From NCBI GenBank assembly GCA_947478845.1, contig CANJXC010000003.1, positions 1 to 64,000 on the forward strand: a stretch of DNA of 64,000 nucleotides, given 5' to 3'. The notes beneath the pieces are model-generated. The model was not told the DNA's origin and ran no database searches. It saw only the letters and a list, made by a program, of their open reading frames with translations. The stretch's first letter is position 1. The number at the start of each line of letters is the position of its first letter. Below, piece by piece: positions 9,373 through 17,802 of this stretch. The stretch comes from Spirochaetales bacterium (GTDB lineage Bacteria > Spirochaetota > Spirochaetia > JABEVK01). A program made the position numbers and the translations under genes.

Positions 9373-10102
9373 GCCCAGAATCTAAATGTGACAACATTTT
9401 CAACCTTCCCGTGGATCAAGCAAAAAAACGGGGTTGCATTTTCAGATCTCTCTTCGGCTCAAGTTACCTCGGCCCTAGCGGTCGTAGAGTCCGCAATGGG
9501 AAGCTCGGGCTACACTCTGTTCAAGGCTGTCCGGGCATCGGATCAAGACAATGCAAGTTCCAATGCGAACATGTTTGGTGAGGGAAAATACTACTTGGCA
9601 GTTCTAGGTACGCCCTCAGCAAGCTCCACTTGGATCTTCCACTTCGGCGGTTCTCAGTGGTACCTTCACGGATGTGGTCAATGGGCCCAATGGCCCTGGA
9701 AACCACGATGGCCCTTCTTCCACAAATGCGTCAAATCAGTCCTATCCGACAACCTCAAGAGGAATGGCAGTTTCTGGGATGAGCACTAGCCAAAAGGCGC
9801 TGGTCAAGACTGTCATCGAAGCGTGGGTCAATAACTTACCAACAGCAACTGCTTCGAGCCTGTTGGCAGATTACGAGTCCGACACGTCGATGAACGCAAC
9901 CTATATGGGAATGTCGAGTTCTGCCGACTTTTCCTCCACAGCAGGCGATTCGAGTATAGGGTCGTATTTCCGGGTCGACGGTCCGAGGGTTTGGATCGAG
10001 TTCGTAGTTCAGGACGGTTACCCGATCAGCACTTCCGACGGTAAAATCCACTATCACACGATTTGGCGTGATAAGACCACGGATTACGGAGCCGAGTTCT
10101 AG
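9373..10102 (+). pseudogene. DUF3500-family protein, 5'-truncated and frameshifted
   Basis: Two overlapping reading frames together make the C-terminal two thirds of a DUF3500 protein. The first (open from 9373, possible GTG at 9388) encodes LSSAQVTSALAVVESAM, GEGKYYLAVLGTPSASSTW and FHFGG. The second, shifted by one base near 9655-9675, continues TDVVNGPNGPGNHDG and ends HYHTIWRDKTTDYGAEF, the family's usual C-terminus. The N-terminal third and signal peptide are missing: a stop lies at 9370-9372. Truncation plus frameshift indicates a pseudogene, although a sequencing error could explain the frameshift alone. It is followed after three bases by a damaged HupE-like gene. Confidence 0.72.
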
Positions 10103-10105
10103 TTT

Positions 10106-11132
10106 GTGACTTTTAAGAGCGGACCTTTACTCGTTGTTTTCCTTCTTTTCTTGAAGGTACCCGGACTTGCTGCCCACCCAGCGCCTCATTCTTCGATTGA
10201 ACTCACGATTCAAAAGACCGAGGTCATCGCCAAACTGAAAGTCCCGCTGAGAGAATTAGAACTGGCCTTTCGCAAAGGACTCTCGGATTCACCCAAGGAC
10301 TCAGTTTCGAAGTTTCAGTCGGAGTTGAAGGCTTATATTCGCAGTCACTTAAGCCTCCATTCCGAGGGCGGGGAACTTTGGCAACTTTCGCTGGAATCCG
10401 ATTTAACCGCAGCGGGAAATGAGAGTTCAGCAGACTTGGAATGCCGCTTGAAGCTCGTGCCTCCACAGTTTGAGGTACCAACAAAGTTCACCCTCGTCTC
10501 CGATTTGGTTCGGCACGAAGTAGTCAACCATCAACTCTTCGTTGTCCTTTCGCAAGACTTTAAGTACCAAAGAAGCCCAAGTGAGGCTCACATTTTGGGC
10601 GTGGCGAGCTACCTCCACAATTCTGTTGTCATAGACCGTCTACAATGGACGGTGGACGAGTTTCTCAGGACTCCGACCAAGCCTAGTCCAGATCTTTAAA
10701 ATTGTTACTGGTTTTACCTTAGGCCACTCGACAACCTTGGTTGTGGCTGGGTTAGGGTGGGTTCGGTTTCGCGGGGATTGGATTGAAGCCATCATAGCGT
10801 TTTCGGTGCTGTTCACTTCAGTCCATGCCTTTCGTCCTGTTTTTCCAAAACTTGAGGCTTGGATTGCCGTCGGCTTTGGGCTGTTCCATGGATTAGCATT
10901 TTCAAACGTTATCGCCTCGTTTCATGTGGATGCCGGTCAATTTGCCACTAGTATTTTTGGGTTCAATTTAGGCATCGAAACTATGCAGTTGGCGCTAGTC
11001 GCCTTGGTGGTACCGGTTATTTTCCTACTTCTGAAAAACAACACAATCTATGTTTGGGTCAGGGTTTCAATTACGATAAGCGGAGCGGTAGCAGCAATCG
11101 TTTGGATACTACAAGCCATTGTTAGGCCTTAG
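10106..11132 (+). pseudogene. HupE/UreJ-family membrane protein with internal deletion
   Basis: The first part (10106-10699) encodes a signal peptide (LLVVFLLFLKVPGLAAHPAPH) and the extracytoplasmic domain seen in HupE/UreJ-2 proteins. It stops at PSPDL. Shifted by one base, a second frame (about 10683-11132) reads IFKIVTGFTLGHSTTLVVAGLGWV, then VGFGLFHGLAFSN and further helices, which is the C-terminal membrane half. The central helices that normally carry the HxxxGxDH-type motif are absent. So the gene appears to have lost an internal segment, leaving a frame change at the junction. HupE proteins are linked to nickel or cobalt handling. The gene is probably non-functional. Confidence 0.72.
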
Positions 11133-11240
11133 ACGATTAGTGTACCCGCAGGCGAAAATAGCCGCTGCTCCGTAGGCGACGAGGTGCAAACCCGGGCTGA
11201 AGACGCTGTTGCGGTCATCGCCTCGAAATCTTCCCGCCCC

Positions 11241-11286
11241 AAAAAATAGTCAGACGGGAGGCGCTCAGCGCACCCTCCGTCTGACT
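11241..11286 (-). terminator. rho-independent terminator of the fasciclin gene
   Basis: An inverted repeat AGTCAGACGGGAGGCGC (from 11248) pairs with GCGCACCCTCCGTCTGACT (to 11286). Read on the minus strand, it is followed by six T (11246-11241). It lies 27 bases after the fasciclin stop codon. Confidence 0.85.
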
Positions 11287-11312
11287 GACTTCTTTTTCGG
11301 TGACCGGACCAG

Positions 11313-11714
11313 TTATTTGGGCAGGAGAACCGAATCGATCACGTGGATGACGCCATTGTCGGCGGCGATGTCGGCGGCCACAACCTTGGCGCCGTTGATG
11401 GTTACTCCATGAGCGTGCGCAATGGTAACCATTTGCCCTTGCACGGTCTTGGCGCTGGTCAGCTTTGCAGCGTCAGCGGCCATAACTTTCCCTGCCACCA
11501 CATGATAGGTGAGGATGCTGGTCAACTTGGGGATGTCTTTGAGCAAGGCTTCCACTGTGCCTGCGGGCAACTTGGCAAAGGCCTCATCATTGGGAGCAAA
11601 CACGGTAAACGGACCGTGGCCCGTCAAGGTGTCTACCAAACCAGCAGCTTGCACGGCCGCTACCAACGTCTTGAAACTTCCCGCTCCAACTGCCACTTCT
11701 ACGATATTTGCCAT
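11313..11714 (-). CDS. fasciclin (FAS1) domain protein without signal peptide
   Basis: A 133-residue single FAS1 domain. Both conserved boxes are visible: H1 as [17 protein letters not shown] (residues about 34-50) and H2 as [12 protein letters not shown] at the C-terminus, with the intervening YHVVAGKV (YH motif). FAS1 domains mediate adhesion or ligand binding, usually outside the cell. Here the protein starts [10 protein letters not shown] with no signal peptide, so it would be cytosolic or exported by another route. The Shine-Dalgarno AGGAGG lies five bases before the ATG. It forms a single-gene unit with its own terminator. Confidence 0.93.
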   Translation of the reverse strand: MANIVEVAVGAGSFKTLVAAVQAAGLVDTLTGHGPFTVFAPNDEAFAKLPAGTVEALLKDIPKLTSILTYHVVAGKVMAADAAKLTSAKTVQGQMVTIAHAHGVTINGAKVVAADIAADNGVIHVIDSVLLPK

Positions 11715-11884
11715 GGGATCCTCCTAGGATACTTGTCCTTGGGGGCGGTGTCTCAGCCTCCGCTTTGATCCACCCCGAGCGCGAGAACATAAGCCCGCAT
11801 ATCCCTTGGGTCAAGCGAATGTCTAATAAACTCATCTATTTTTCATAGACACGTTGAGGCGAAGTGAGCAAAAACTCTAAATAA

Positions 11885-12673
11885 TCAAACGATGATAAGG
11901 CGAACGTGATTGCGTTCCACCATGATTCGTGACGCCTCGGAAAGACCGCTGTCTGTAATGACTGTGTGAATCTTGTCGAAGCCGCAGAGAAGCAACGGAC
12001 CAGCTGACTCAAACTTTGAGCTGTCGGCCAGCACGATTAGCTCCTTGCCTTGTTTGATCATTTCCCGCTCAGTCTGGATCAGCACGGGTTCGGAGTTGGT
12101 CGCTCCCCTCTCATCAATTCCTCGAACTCCAAGGAAGACTTTGGTGGCTCGGTAGTGTTTAAAAATGTTGTTCTCAAAGGGGTTGAGGATGATTTCGGAA
12201 GAGGGATAGACCACCCCTCCGGCGCAAATTACGGTGTTCTGACTGTGCCGAAGCAAATGTGCCGCAATCGCAAATGAATTGGTGATCACCTGAGCGTGGT
12301 GCGAAGTAAGAAACTCAGCCATCCAAAAGGTGGTCGAACCACCGTCGATCATGATGGTTTCCTCGTCACCGATCAGCTTGGCGGCGGCGGCGGCAATAGC
12401 TTTCTTCTGGGCAAGCATCTGAACCTTTCGGTATTCAAGCGGGGGCTCTGCCAGCTTGGGGGGAACGTGAAGGCTTTGAGAGGGCAAGTTCAAAGGGGCC
12501 AACTCAGCACCCCCATGGATTCGAAGCACCAGATTCTCTTTGGCCAGCAACCCTAAGTCTCTGCGAATGGTTGCTTCTGAGGCGTCGAGAACTTTCACTA
12601 GCTCTTTGACAGTAATGAAGCCCTTTTGTTTCAGCTGGCTGAGAATCATGACTTGCCGTTCACGTTCCAGCAT
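11885..12673 (-). CDS. DeoR-family transcriptional regulator
   Basis: A 262-residue repressor. An N-terminal winged helix-turn-helix (residues 1-57: RERQVMILSQLKQKGFITVKELVKVLDASEATIRRDL) is followed by a DeoR C-terminal sugar-phosphate sensor (IDGGSTTFWMAEFL, TNSFAIAAHLL, GVRGIDERGATNSEP). I chose ATG 12673 rather than an upstream start at 12700 because AAGGAGA lies seven bases before it and the HTH begins there. It is the third gene of a minus-strand operon with an epimerase and a dehydrogenase. It probably controls that operon and the divergent one through repeats at 14521-14563. Confidence 0.92.
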   Translation of the reverse strand: MLERERQVMILSQLKQKGFITVKELVKVLDASEATIRRDLGLLAKENLVLRIHGGAELAPLNLPSQSLHVPPKLAEPPLEYRKVQMLAQKKAIAAAAAKLIGDEETIMIDGGSTTFWMAEFLTSHHAQVITNSFAIAAHLLRHSQNTVICAGGVVYPSSEIILNPFENNIFKHYRATKVFLGVRGIDERGATNSEPVLIQTEREMIKQGKELIVLADSSKFESAGPLLLCGFDKIHTVITDSGLSEASRIMVERNHVRLIIV

Positions 12674-12709
12674 GCAATTGTCTCCTTTTGTGCGCGTCAT
12701 ACTCCAGAC

Positions 12710-13378
12710 TCAAGCAGATTGAACTGCGAACAGTTGCCGCATCCGAGCAATGTTGTCCTCCAGCAGGGCCCGGTTGTCAAAAATTGAAGAGGTGCCTGCG
12801 ACGAGCACCTCAGCCCCCGCGGATACCATGGCGGGAATATTTTCCCAGCTGACATTGCCGTCCACTTCGATTTCGATGGAGTACCCTTGCTGATGAAGGT
12901 AATGCGCTAAAGCCTGCAGTTTTGTAAGAGTCTGCGGGATAAGCCGCTGCCCAGAGTACCCCGGGTTAACCGTCATCACACACACCAAATCCACTTCGGG
13001 CAGAAGGGGTTTTACCGCCTCCAGGGTGAGGGCAGGATCTATCGCGATTCCCACTCTCGCCCCGGCTTTTCGGATGGCCTGAATCGTCCGCAAGGGGTGG
13101 TAGCAGACTTCGGGATGAAAGGTAATCAGACTGTTCGGAATGGCCGCGAACTCAGGCCCAAACTTGTCGACATCTTCGATCATGAGGTGGATGTCGAGGG
13201 GAATCGCACAGTAGCCACGCAGGGCGCGGCAATAATCAATGCCCAACGTGAAATTGGGCACGTAATGGCCATCCATGATATCGATATGGAGGTACTCGAT
13301 GCCAAGGTCACCAAAAGTATCCACTGCGGCCTTGAGGTGGATGAAATCCGCACACATCATCGACGGAGAGATTTTCAA
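12710..13378 (-). CDS. ribulose-phosphate 3-epimerase family protein (Rpe/AlsE-like)
   Basis: A 222-residue TIM-barrel epimerase. Characteristic segments are ISPSMMCADF, the metal-binding LHIDIMDGHYVPNFTLG, PLDIHLMIED, VMTVNPGYSGQ and EVDGNVSWENIP, then AGTSSIF. The catalytic Asp pair (IDIMDG and EVDGN) is present. The family interconverts ketopentose or ketohexose phosphates. Placement beside a polyol dehydrogenase and DeoR suggests a dedicated catabolic isozyme (for example allulose-6-phosphate type) rather than the housekeeping Rpe. The TTG start at 13378 overlaps the dehydrogenase stop as TTGA, suggesting translational coupling. Confidence 0.9.
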   Translation of the reverse strand: MKISPSMMCADFIHLKAAVDTFGDLGIEYLHIDIMDGHYVPNFTLGIDYCRALRGYCAIPLDIHLMIEDVDKFGPEFAAIPNSLITFHPEVCYHPLRTIQAIRKAGARVGIAIDPALTLEAVKPLLPEVDLVCVMTVNPGYSGQRLIPQTLTKLQALAHYLHQQGYSIEIEVDGNVSWENIPAMVSAGAEVLVAGTSSIFDNRALLEDNIARMRQLFAVQSA

Positions 13379-14484
13379 GCCCGATCCCAATTGATGATCA
13401 CCTTTAGGCTGTCGCTGTCGGCTGACCGCTCTATCGCCTTTTTAATCTGACTATGCCCAAATCTTTCGGTAGAATTGGTCATCCGGTCGAGCAAGGGAAG
13501 TTTCTTCCCGTTAATCATGGCGTGAGCCTGGTTAATGCCGTACATGCTCGAACCGTGAGTGGCCTGATAACACTGCAGTTTGTAGTGTATGTCGTTGTTG
13601 AGGTCGATGGTATGGTCGATGCGGGGCTTTCCTCCTGCTCCTTTGACTCCGGCGTGGCCATCGAGCACTGTGCCGTAGCCCATAAGCTTTGTCGCCAGCT
13701 CATAGGCGGCCGGGGCTGATGCGTTCACCATGACAAAGTGCGGTTCGTTGAAAGGAAGGCATTCGCGGCCCACCCTTTCCACCACGTTCTCGTCCCATCG
13801 GACTCCAACAACCCGCTCGTTGCCGAAATCTCTCAGAACCCTCTCCAGCCGCTCGGCTCCCCGATTTACCAAAATCACCTTACGGGCACCCATAACCAAG
13901 GCACTCTGAAGGGCGTAGGTGCTCTGCGAGCCCGAACCAATCAGAACGACAACCCGGTTCTCGATGCAGTTGTTAACCCTGGTCAGACCCTCCAGCCCGC
14001 AGGCAATCGGCTCCAGCTGGCAGATGTGATCCGGGCTGACGTCGGCGTCAAACTTGACTATGGGGCCGCAGTCGACGAACCAGGCAGGCAATACGGCGTG
14101 GGACCGAGCAAAGCCCGGGAACTCATGACCGGTGGCCTGGGTATTTGGGCAACTGGTCCAATCACCTGTACCGTGATTACCGCAATAGATGCAGGAGTCG
14201 TCACCACAAGGAATATCGCAACCAAGGCCAACTAGATCGCCCTTTTTAAACTTCACGACTCCGGACCCCACCTGATCGACTTCAGCGCAGGCCTCATGAA
14301 GAATGATGGCCGGCCATGTTTTGATTCGGGAAAGCCCCTGTTGATAAATCACGACATCCGACTGGCAAACAGAGGTCCTCAAGGTCCGCAAACGGATTTC
14401 TCCCGGACCAGGAACTGGAAGAGGTTCTATGACCGCAGAAAAGTTCCCACTCGGTCGGTCGAGATAGTAAACCAAATTATTCAT
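13375..14484 (-). CDS. medium-chain zinc-type alcohol/polyol dehydrogenase
   Basis: A 369-residue MDR-family oxidoreductase. The N-terminal GroES-like domain has Cys-Gln-Ser-Asp (TSVCQSDVVIYQQGL) in the place of the usual catalytic CGSD, LHEACAEV instead of GHE, and a Cys cluster (CGDDSCIYCG...CP) resembling a structural zinc site. The nucleotide-binding segment is VVVLIGSGSQSTYALQSALVMGARKVILV. Substitutions around the catalytic zinc make the substrate hard to predict; a sugar or polyol phosphate is likely from context. The ATG at 14484 is preferred because a consensus promoter ends seven bases upstream; an in-frame start at 14520 lies within its -35 box. Confidence 0.85.
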   Translation of the reverse strand: MNNLVYYLDRPSGNFSAVIEPLPVPGPGEIRLRTLRTSVCQSDVVIYQQGLSRIKTWPAIILHEACAEVDQVGSGVVKFKKGDLVGLGCDIPCGDDSCIYCGNHGTGDWTSCPNTQATGHEFPGFARSHAVLPAWFVDCGPIVKFDADVSPDHICQLEPIACGLEGLTRVNNCIENRVVVLIGSGSQSTYALQSALVMGARKVILVNRGAERLERVLRDFGNERVVGVRWDENVVERVGRECLPFNEPHFVMVNASAPAAYELATKLMGYGTVLDGHAGVKGAGGKPRIDHTIDLNNDIHYKLQCYQATHGSSMYGINQAHAMINGKKLPLLDRMTNSTERFGHSQIKKAIERSADSDSLKVIINWDRA

Positions 14485-14491
14485 TGCTACA

Positions 14492-14520
14492 ACATTACCG
14501 CGGGCCATTTCCGGTGTCAA
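14492..14520 (-). promoter_or_regulatory. sigma-70-type promoter for the dehydrogenase-epimerase-deoR operon
   Basis: On the minus strand, TTGACA (14520-14515) is followed after exactly 17 bases by TAATGT (14497-14492). Seven bases later comes ATG 14484, with no Shine-Dalgarno. Transcription would start at or within two bases of the start codon. Confidence 0.75.
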
Positions 14521-14579
14521 TCATAATCACTCATATACAGTCATTTACGCTTGCAATCAGTCACAGCTTGTCCTATCAT
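14521..14579 (+). promoter_or_regulatory. divergent promoter with operator-like repeats for the GatD-like operon
   Basis: TTGCAA (14551-14556), a 17-base spacer and TATCAT (14574-14579) form a good promoter for the gene at 14608. Repeated AATCANTCA words occur at 14525-14533 (AATCACTCA) and 14555-14563 (AATCAGTCA), with a related ACAGTCATT at 14537-14545. They lie between the two facing promoters and overlap the plus-strand -35 region. This is a plausible binding site for the DeoR-family regulator encoded nearby. Confidence 0.6.
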
Positions 14580-14607
14580 GCTATAGTTCCGTGCCTAAGG
14601 AGTCCTT

Positions 14608-15648
14608 GTGAAAGCTTTGGTTTTGGAAAACAACGCTCACCTCGTTTTTCACGAAGTACCACCGCCAGTTGTTCCTGAATCGTGGTATTTGGTGCGAGTT
14701 GTGGCCGCTGGAATTTGTGGTTCTGACCTGCATCGAGGCTTCGAGTCCGGGGCTTACCACTACCCTTTAATCATGGGTCACGAGTTTTCTGGAGTGGTTG
14801 AATCGGCTCCCATAGGTGGTAGGTATTTAAGAGGAGCCCGGGTCGCAGTGTTCCCTCTGTTGCCGTGCCGTAACTGCCGACCGTGTTCCACCGGAGATTT
14901 TGCCCAATGCGCGAACTACGATTATTTGGGGTCTCGCCGCGACGGAGCCTTTGCCGAACTGATACCCGCACCCGAAGCCAATTTGTTTGCGGTTCCTGAG
15001 AACGTCCCACTTACCATCGCTGCCATGACCGAACCCTGCGCGGTGGCACTTCATGCCGTTCGCAAGCTGAACCTGCAGGGCGGAGAAACGGCAGTAGTCT
15101 TCGGAGCCGGACCGATCGGTAACGTGGTTGCGCAGTGGTTGAGCTTGCGCGGCTGCTCCCAAGTTGTGGTGGTCGACATTGACGCCCCCAAACTCGAACT
15201 GGCCCGCTCGATGGGCTTCCTTGCGGTCAACTCGAAGGAAGAAGACCCGGTGAAGGCCATTTCATCGCTAACCGGCGGTGAAGGGGCCGAATTGGCCGTC
15301 GAGGCTGTAGGCTTGGGCATCACGTTTCGGCAAGCTTTGCTGGCCAGTGCCCGCTTTGGTCAAGTGGTATTTTTGGGCAACGCTAGCGATGACCTGGTTT
15401 TGAGTCCGGTCGACATGACGGGGATCCTTCGCAAGGAGTTGACCATACGCGGCACCTGGAACTCAAAAGTGGCTCCACAGGGAAACAACGACTGGACTAC
15501 GGTGCTGGAATGCATGAAAAACACACTCAACCTCGCACCACTAATCAGCCACAACCCGCCGCTATCTGAGGGAGGCGAGGTCTTTTCCCGGATGTATGGG
15601 AAAAAAGAATCGTTTCAGAAAGTTTTGTTTCGAGTGACGGAGGAATAA
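14608..15648 (+). CDS. zinc-dependent sugar/polyol-phosphate dehydrogenase (galactitol-1-phosphate 5-dehydrogenase-like)
   Basis: A 346-residue MDR dehydrogenase with intact zinc motifs: catalytic CGSD (GICGSDLHRG) and GHEFSGVV, and a structural four-Cys site CRNCRPCSTGDFAQC. The Rossmann segment is AVVFGAGPIGNVVAQWLSLRG, ending in VVVDID, as in NAD-using sorbitol or galactitol-phosphate dehydrogenases. The closest familiar type is GatD. The GTG start at 14608 follows AAGGAG (14597-14602). The next gene starts immediately after its stop codon. Substrate prediction rests on family and context only. Confidence 0.88.
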   Translation: MKALVLENNAHLVFHEVPPPVVPESWYLVRVVAAGICGSDLHRGFESGAYHYPLIMGHEFSGVVESAPIGGRYLRGARVAVFPLLPCRNCRPCSTGDFAQCANYDYLGSRRDGAFAELIPAPEANLFAVPENVPLTIAAMTEPCAVALHAVRKLNLQGGETAVVFGAGPIGNVVAQWLSLRGCSQVVVVDIDAPKLELARSMGFLAVNSKEEDPVKAISSLTGGEGAELAVEAVGLGITFRQALLASARFGQVVFLGNASDDLVLSPVDMTGILRKELTIRGTWNSKVAPQGNNDWTTVLECMKNTLNLAPLISHNPPLSEGGEVFSRMYGKKESFQKVLFRVTEE

Positions 15649-16569
15649 GTGAACCTTTCGCTAGGGATTAAATCGGATCCCATCGAAAACCGGTATAGTT
15701 TCAACTGGCTTTTTGCCTTGATGAGTAAGAATCAGGTACGCCACCTTCAGTTGGGCGGATTCTTTGAACTGCCGTTTCTAGAAGATGCTTTCTTCCACCG
15801 CTTGCGAAAACAGGCTGAAGATTCTGGAATCGAGATTTCAAGTGTCTTTACGGCGCACCGGGAAATCCACGGATGGTTTTCAGGAGACCGCTCTATGGAG
15901 TCGGCGGCAAGGCACATCTATGAAAAGTTCATTCACGCCGGTTCCGTTTTGGGTGCCGATTTTGTCGGTTCAAGCGTGGGCTCGGTGTTGCGCGACCGTA
16001 TGGATTCCAAGGCCGAGGTCATCAGGACATATTTGAGTCACATGAAAGAACTAATGCGGTTGGCCCACGATGAAGGCCTCAAGGGGCTCACGATGGAAGT
16101 GATGTCGTGCCTGGCCGAGCCACCTACCCTCCCTGAAGAAATCGACCATTTTATGCAGGAGCTGCAGAATCACCATGAAGCTTTTCCGGGGTCGACGGTG
16201 CCTGTTTATATTTTGGGAGACATTTCTCATGGGTACGCAAACGAGCTCGGTAAAGTTGTTCATTCCAACACCGAACTATTCCTTCGTTCCATACCCTACA
16301 TGAGTGAGTTTCACTTCAAGAATACCGACTCCAAGTTCAGCTCCACCTTTGGATTCTCAACGTCGGAGCAGCAAAAAGGAATAGTAGACCTGAAGCAGTT
16401 TGTGGCTCTCATCGACGAGTATTCATCCCAGTTTCCGCAGAAGCACCTCATCGGCTACTTGGAACATCCTGGCCCTAAATTGGGGAGAGACTACACCGAC
16501 CACCTACTCGAGCCCATGCTCACTGAATCGATCCACGCCATTCAGACCGTTTTAAACAACCGAGGATAA
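15649..16569 (+). CDS. TIM-barrel sugar phosphate isomerase/epimerase (xylose-isomerase-like)
   Basis: A 306-residue protein with the AP-endonuclease-2/xylose-isomerase-like barrel. Strand-loop segments include LGIKSDPIENRYSF at the N-terminus, SSVFTAHREIHGWF, ADFVGSSVGS, LTMEVMS with a probable metal-binding Glu, YILGDISHGY, EFHFKNTD and LIGYLEHPGP, which supply the Asp, His and Glu ligands typical of the family. The GTG start directly follows the dehydrogenase stop (TAA|GTG), so the pair is translationally linked. It probably converts the ketose or its phosphate made by the dehydrogenase, but the substrate is unknown. Confidence 0.85.
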   Translation: MNLSLGIKSDPIENRYSFNWLFALMSKNQVRHLQLGGFFELPFLEDAFFHRLRKQAEDSGIEISSVFTAHREIHGWFSGDRSMESAARHIYEKFIHAGSVLGADFVGSSVGSVLRDRMDSKAEVIRTYLSHMKELMRLAHDEGLKGLTMEVMSCLAEPPTLPEEIDHFMQELQNHHEAFPGSTVPVYILGDISHGYANELGKVVHSNTELFLRSIPYMSEFHFKNTDSKFSSTFGFSTSEQQKGIVDLKQFVALIDEYSSQFPQKHLIGYLEHPGPKLGRDYTDHLLEPMLTESIHAIQTVLNNRG

Positions 16570-16643
16570 ACACTACGCCGTTGACGAACGAGTGAGCTCT
16601 GTTCGCGACTACGAGACAGCGGAAAAACTCAAGCGCCCAGCTT

Positions 16644-17780
16644 TCAGCGGTTTTTTTTCACTCCGAAGGCTTTGCGGATGGCTTCTAAGTAGGCCAGACC
16701 GTTAACGGTGTCCGGCTCGATGTAGCTACCTTCGGTCCACTCATTCCAAGAGTTGATCGTCACTACACTTGGGCCTAACTGCCCTTCAAGATGGCTAAGG
16801 GAGGCTTCCAGAGCGCGTTGAAACTCCGCTGGAGTGTTACCGACCAGAATCGGCGTGTGCGGGTAGCCTAGGGGAGCGTGCATGTCGCTCTGCACGGTGC
16901 GAGGACTGGCATCCCAGCCCATAGAAACGTTCGGGAAATACGGAACCGAGAACTGCTTCCGGAACTTCGGCCAGTCAGCGACAGCCTTGTCGGCGTAGGC
17001 CGGGTAATCCACGGTGGGGTAGGTGTCCATCGGCACGTTGTGAATCCACACGTACGAAGTGACGCTGTCGAACCCGAGTGCCTTGACCACGCTGTCGGGG
17101 TTTTCCAGGGCGACCTCCGTCGGTAGATTCTGGATTCCCCAAACGACCGTATTGAGGTGCAACTCCCCCAAGCCTGCCGCTCTGACTTTTTCGCGCAGCC
17201 GGTCCATAGCCTTCCGGGTTCCCTCGATTCCTTTCAGACCGCTGATCAGACTGGCGAGTTCATAGAAAGAAACGTAGAGGCCACCTTCGACTCGCCAATA
17301 GCAGGGGTCACGAAAGTAGTGGTCGATCATATAGTCGGTGGCCGCCTGAAAGACTTCTTCAGTAACTTCGCCGCTCTGAAGCAAGCTGCGATCGGTGCTC
17401 CGTTTAAGTGGAAAGAGGTTGAACCAGTCATGGTTGGCCCACATCAAGGCGAAACGGAGTCGATCTTTGTTTGGCGCTTTTAGAAAGCCCTCCTCCAGAG
17501 CGCGTTGCAAAAACGGACCGGTGTCGTAGAAGTACCAGTCGTAGATGAACACATCGACGCCGTGGTCGGCAGCTGCGTTGATCTGCCGCTCGGCGGTCTC
17601 CGGTTTGGATTCATCGAGATAGCCCCAAAGGGGTACCTTGGGCTGGTCGTGGCCCTTGAACCGGGGCGTGGCCACCTTAACCAGTTCCCATTCAGTCCAG
17701 TCTGTACCGTGCCAGGCTTCGTTTCGGGGATCGATGTGGTATTGAGGGAAGTAATAGACGGCGACGTCAGGTCGGTTCAT
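16644..17780 (-). CDS. GH99-like / WbsX-type glycan-active protein
   Basis: A 378-residue protein with the TIM-barrel fold of the WbsX/GH99-like group. It opens with VAVYYFPQYHIDP and HGTDWTEWELVKVATPRF, has FIYDWYFYDTGPFLQRAL in the middle, and closes with TINSWNEWTEGSYIEPD. No signal peptide is seen, so it acts in the cytosol. Members occur in O-antigen and polysaccharide loci, and relatives in GH99 cleave mannans. Here it is the last gene of a transporter-GH127 operon, so cleavage of an imported oligosaccharide is more likely than synthesis. The 3' end contains eight consecutive A in the sense strand, a possible slippage site. Confidence 0.82.
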   Translation of the reverse strand: MNRPDVAVYYFPQYHIDPRNEAWHGTDWTEWELVKVATPRFKGHDQPKVPLWGYLDESKPETAERQINAAADHGVDVFIYDWYFYDTGPFLQRALEEGFLKAPNKDRLRFALMWANHDWFNLFPLKRSTDRSLLQSGEVTEEVFQAATDYMIDHYFRDPCYWRVEGGLYVSFYELASLISGLKGIEGTRKAMDRLREKVRAAGLGELHLNTVVWGIQNLPTEVALENPDSVVKALGFDSVTSYVWIHNVPMDTYPTVDYPAYADKAVADWPKFRKQFSVPYFPNVSMGWDASPRTVQSDMHAPLGYPHTPILVGNTPAEFQRALEASLSHLEGQLGPSVVTINSWNEWTEGSYIEPDTVNGLAYLEAIRKAFGVKKNR

Positions 17781-17802
17781 GTCTCTTTCATCCTTTTGAA
17801 AA

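Noticed and set aside
9674-10102. Independent small gene starting at GTG 9674
   Set aside because: Its sequence continues the DUF3500 homology of the preceding frame, so a frameshifted single gene explains it better.
10737-11132. Independent small membrane protein gene
   Set aside because: The homology to HupE begins upstream of 10737 (about 10683) with no start codon, so it is the tail of the broken gene.
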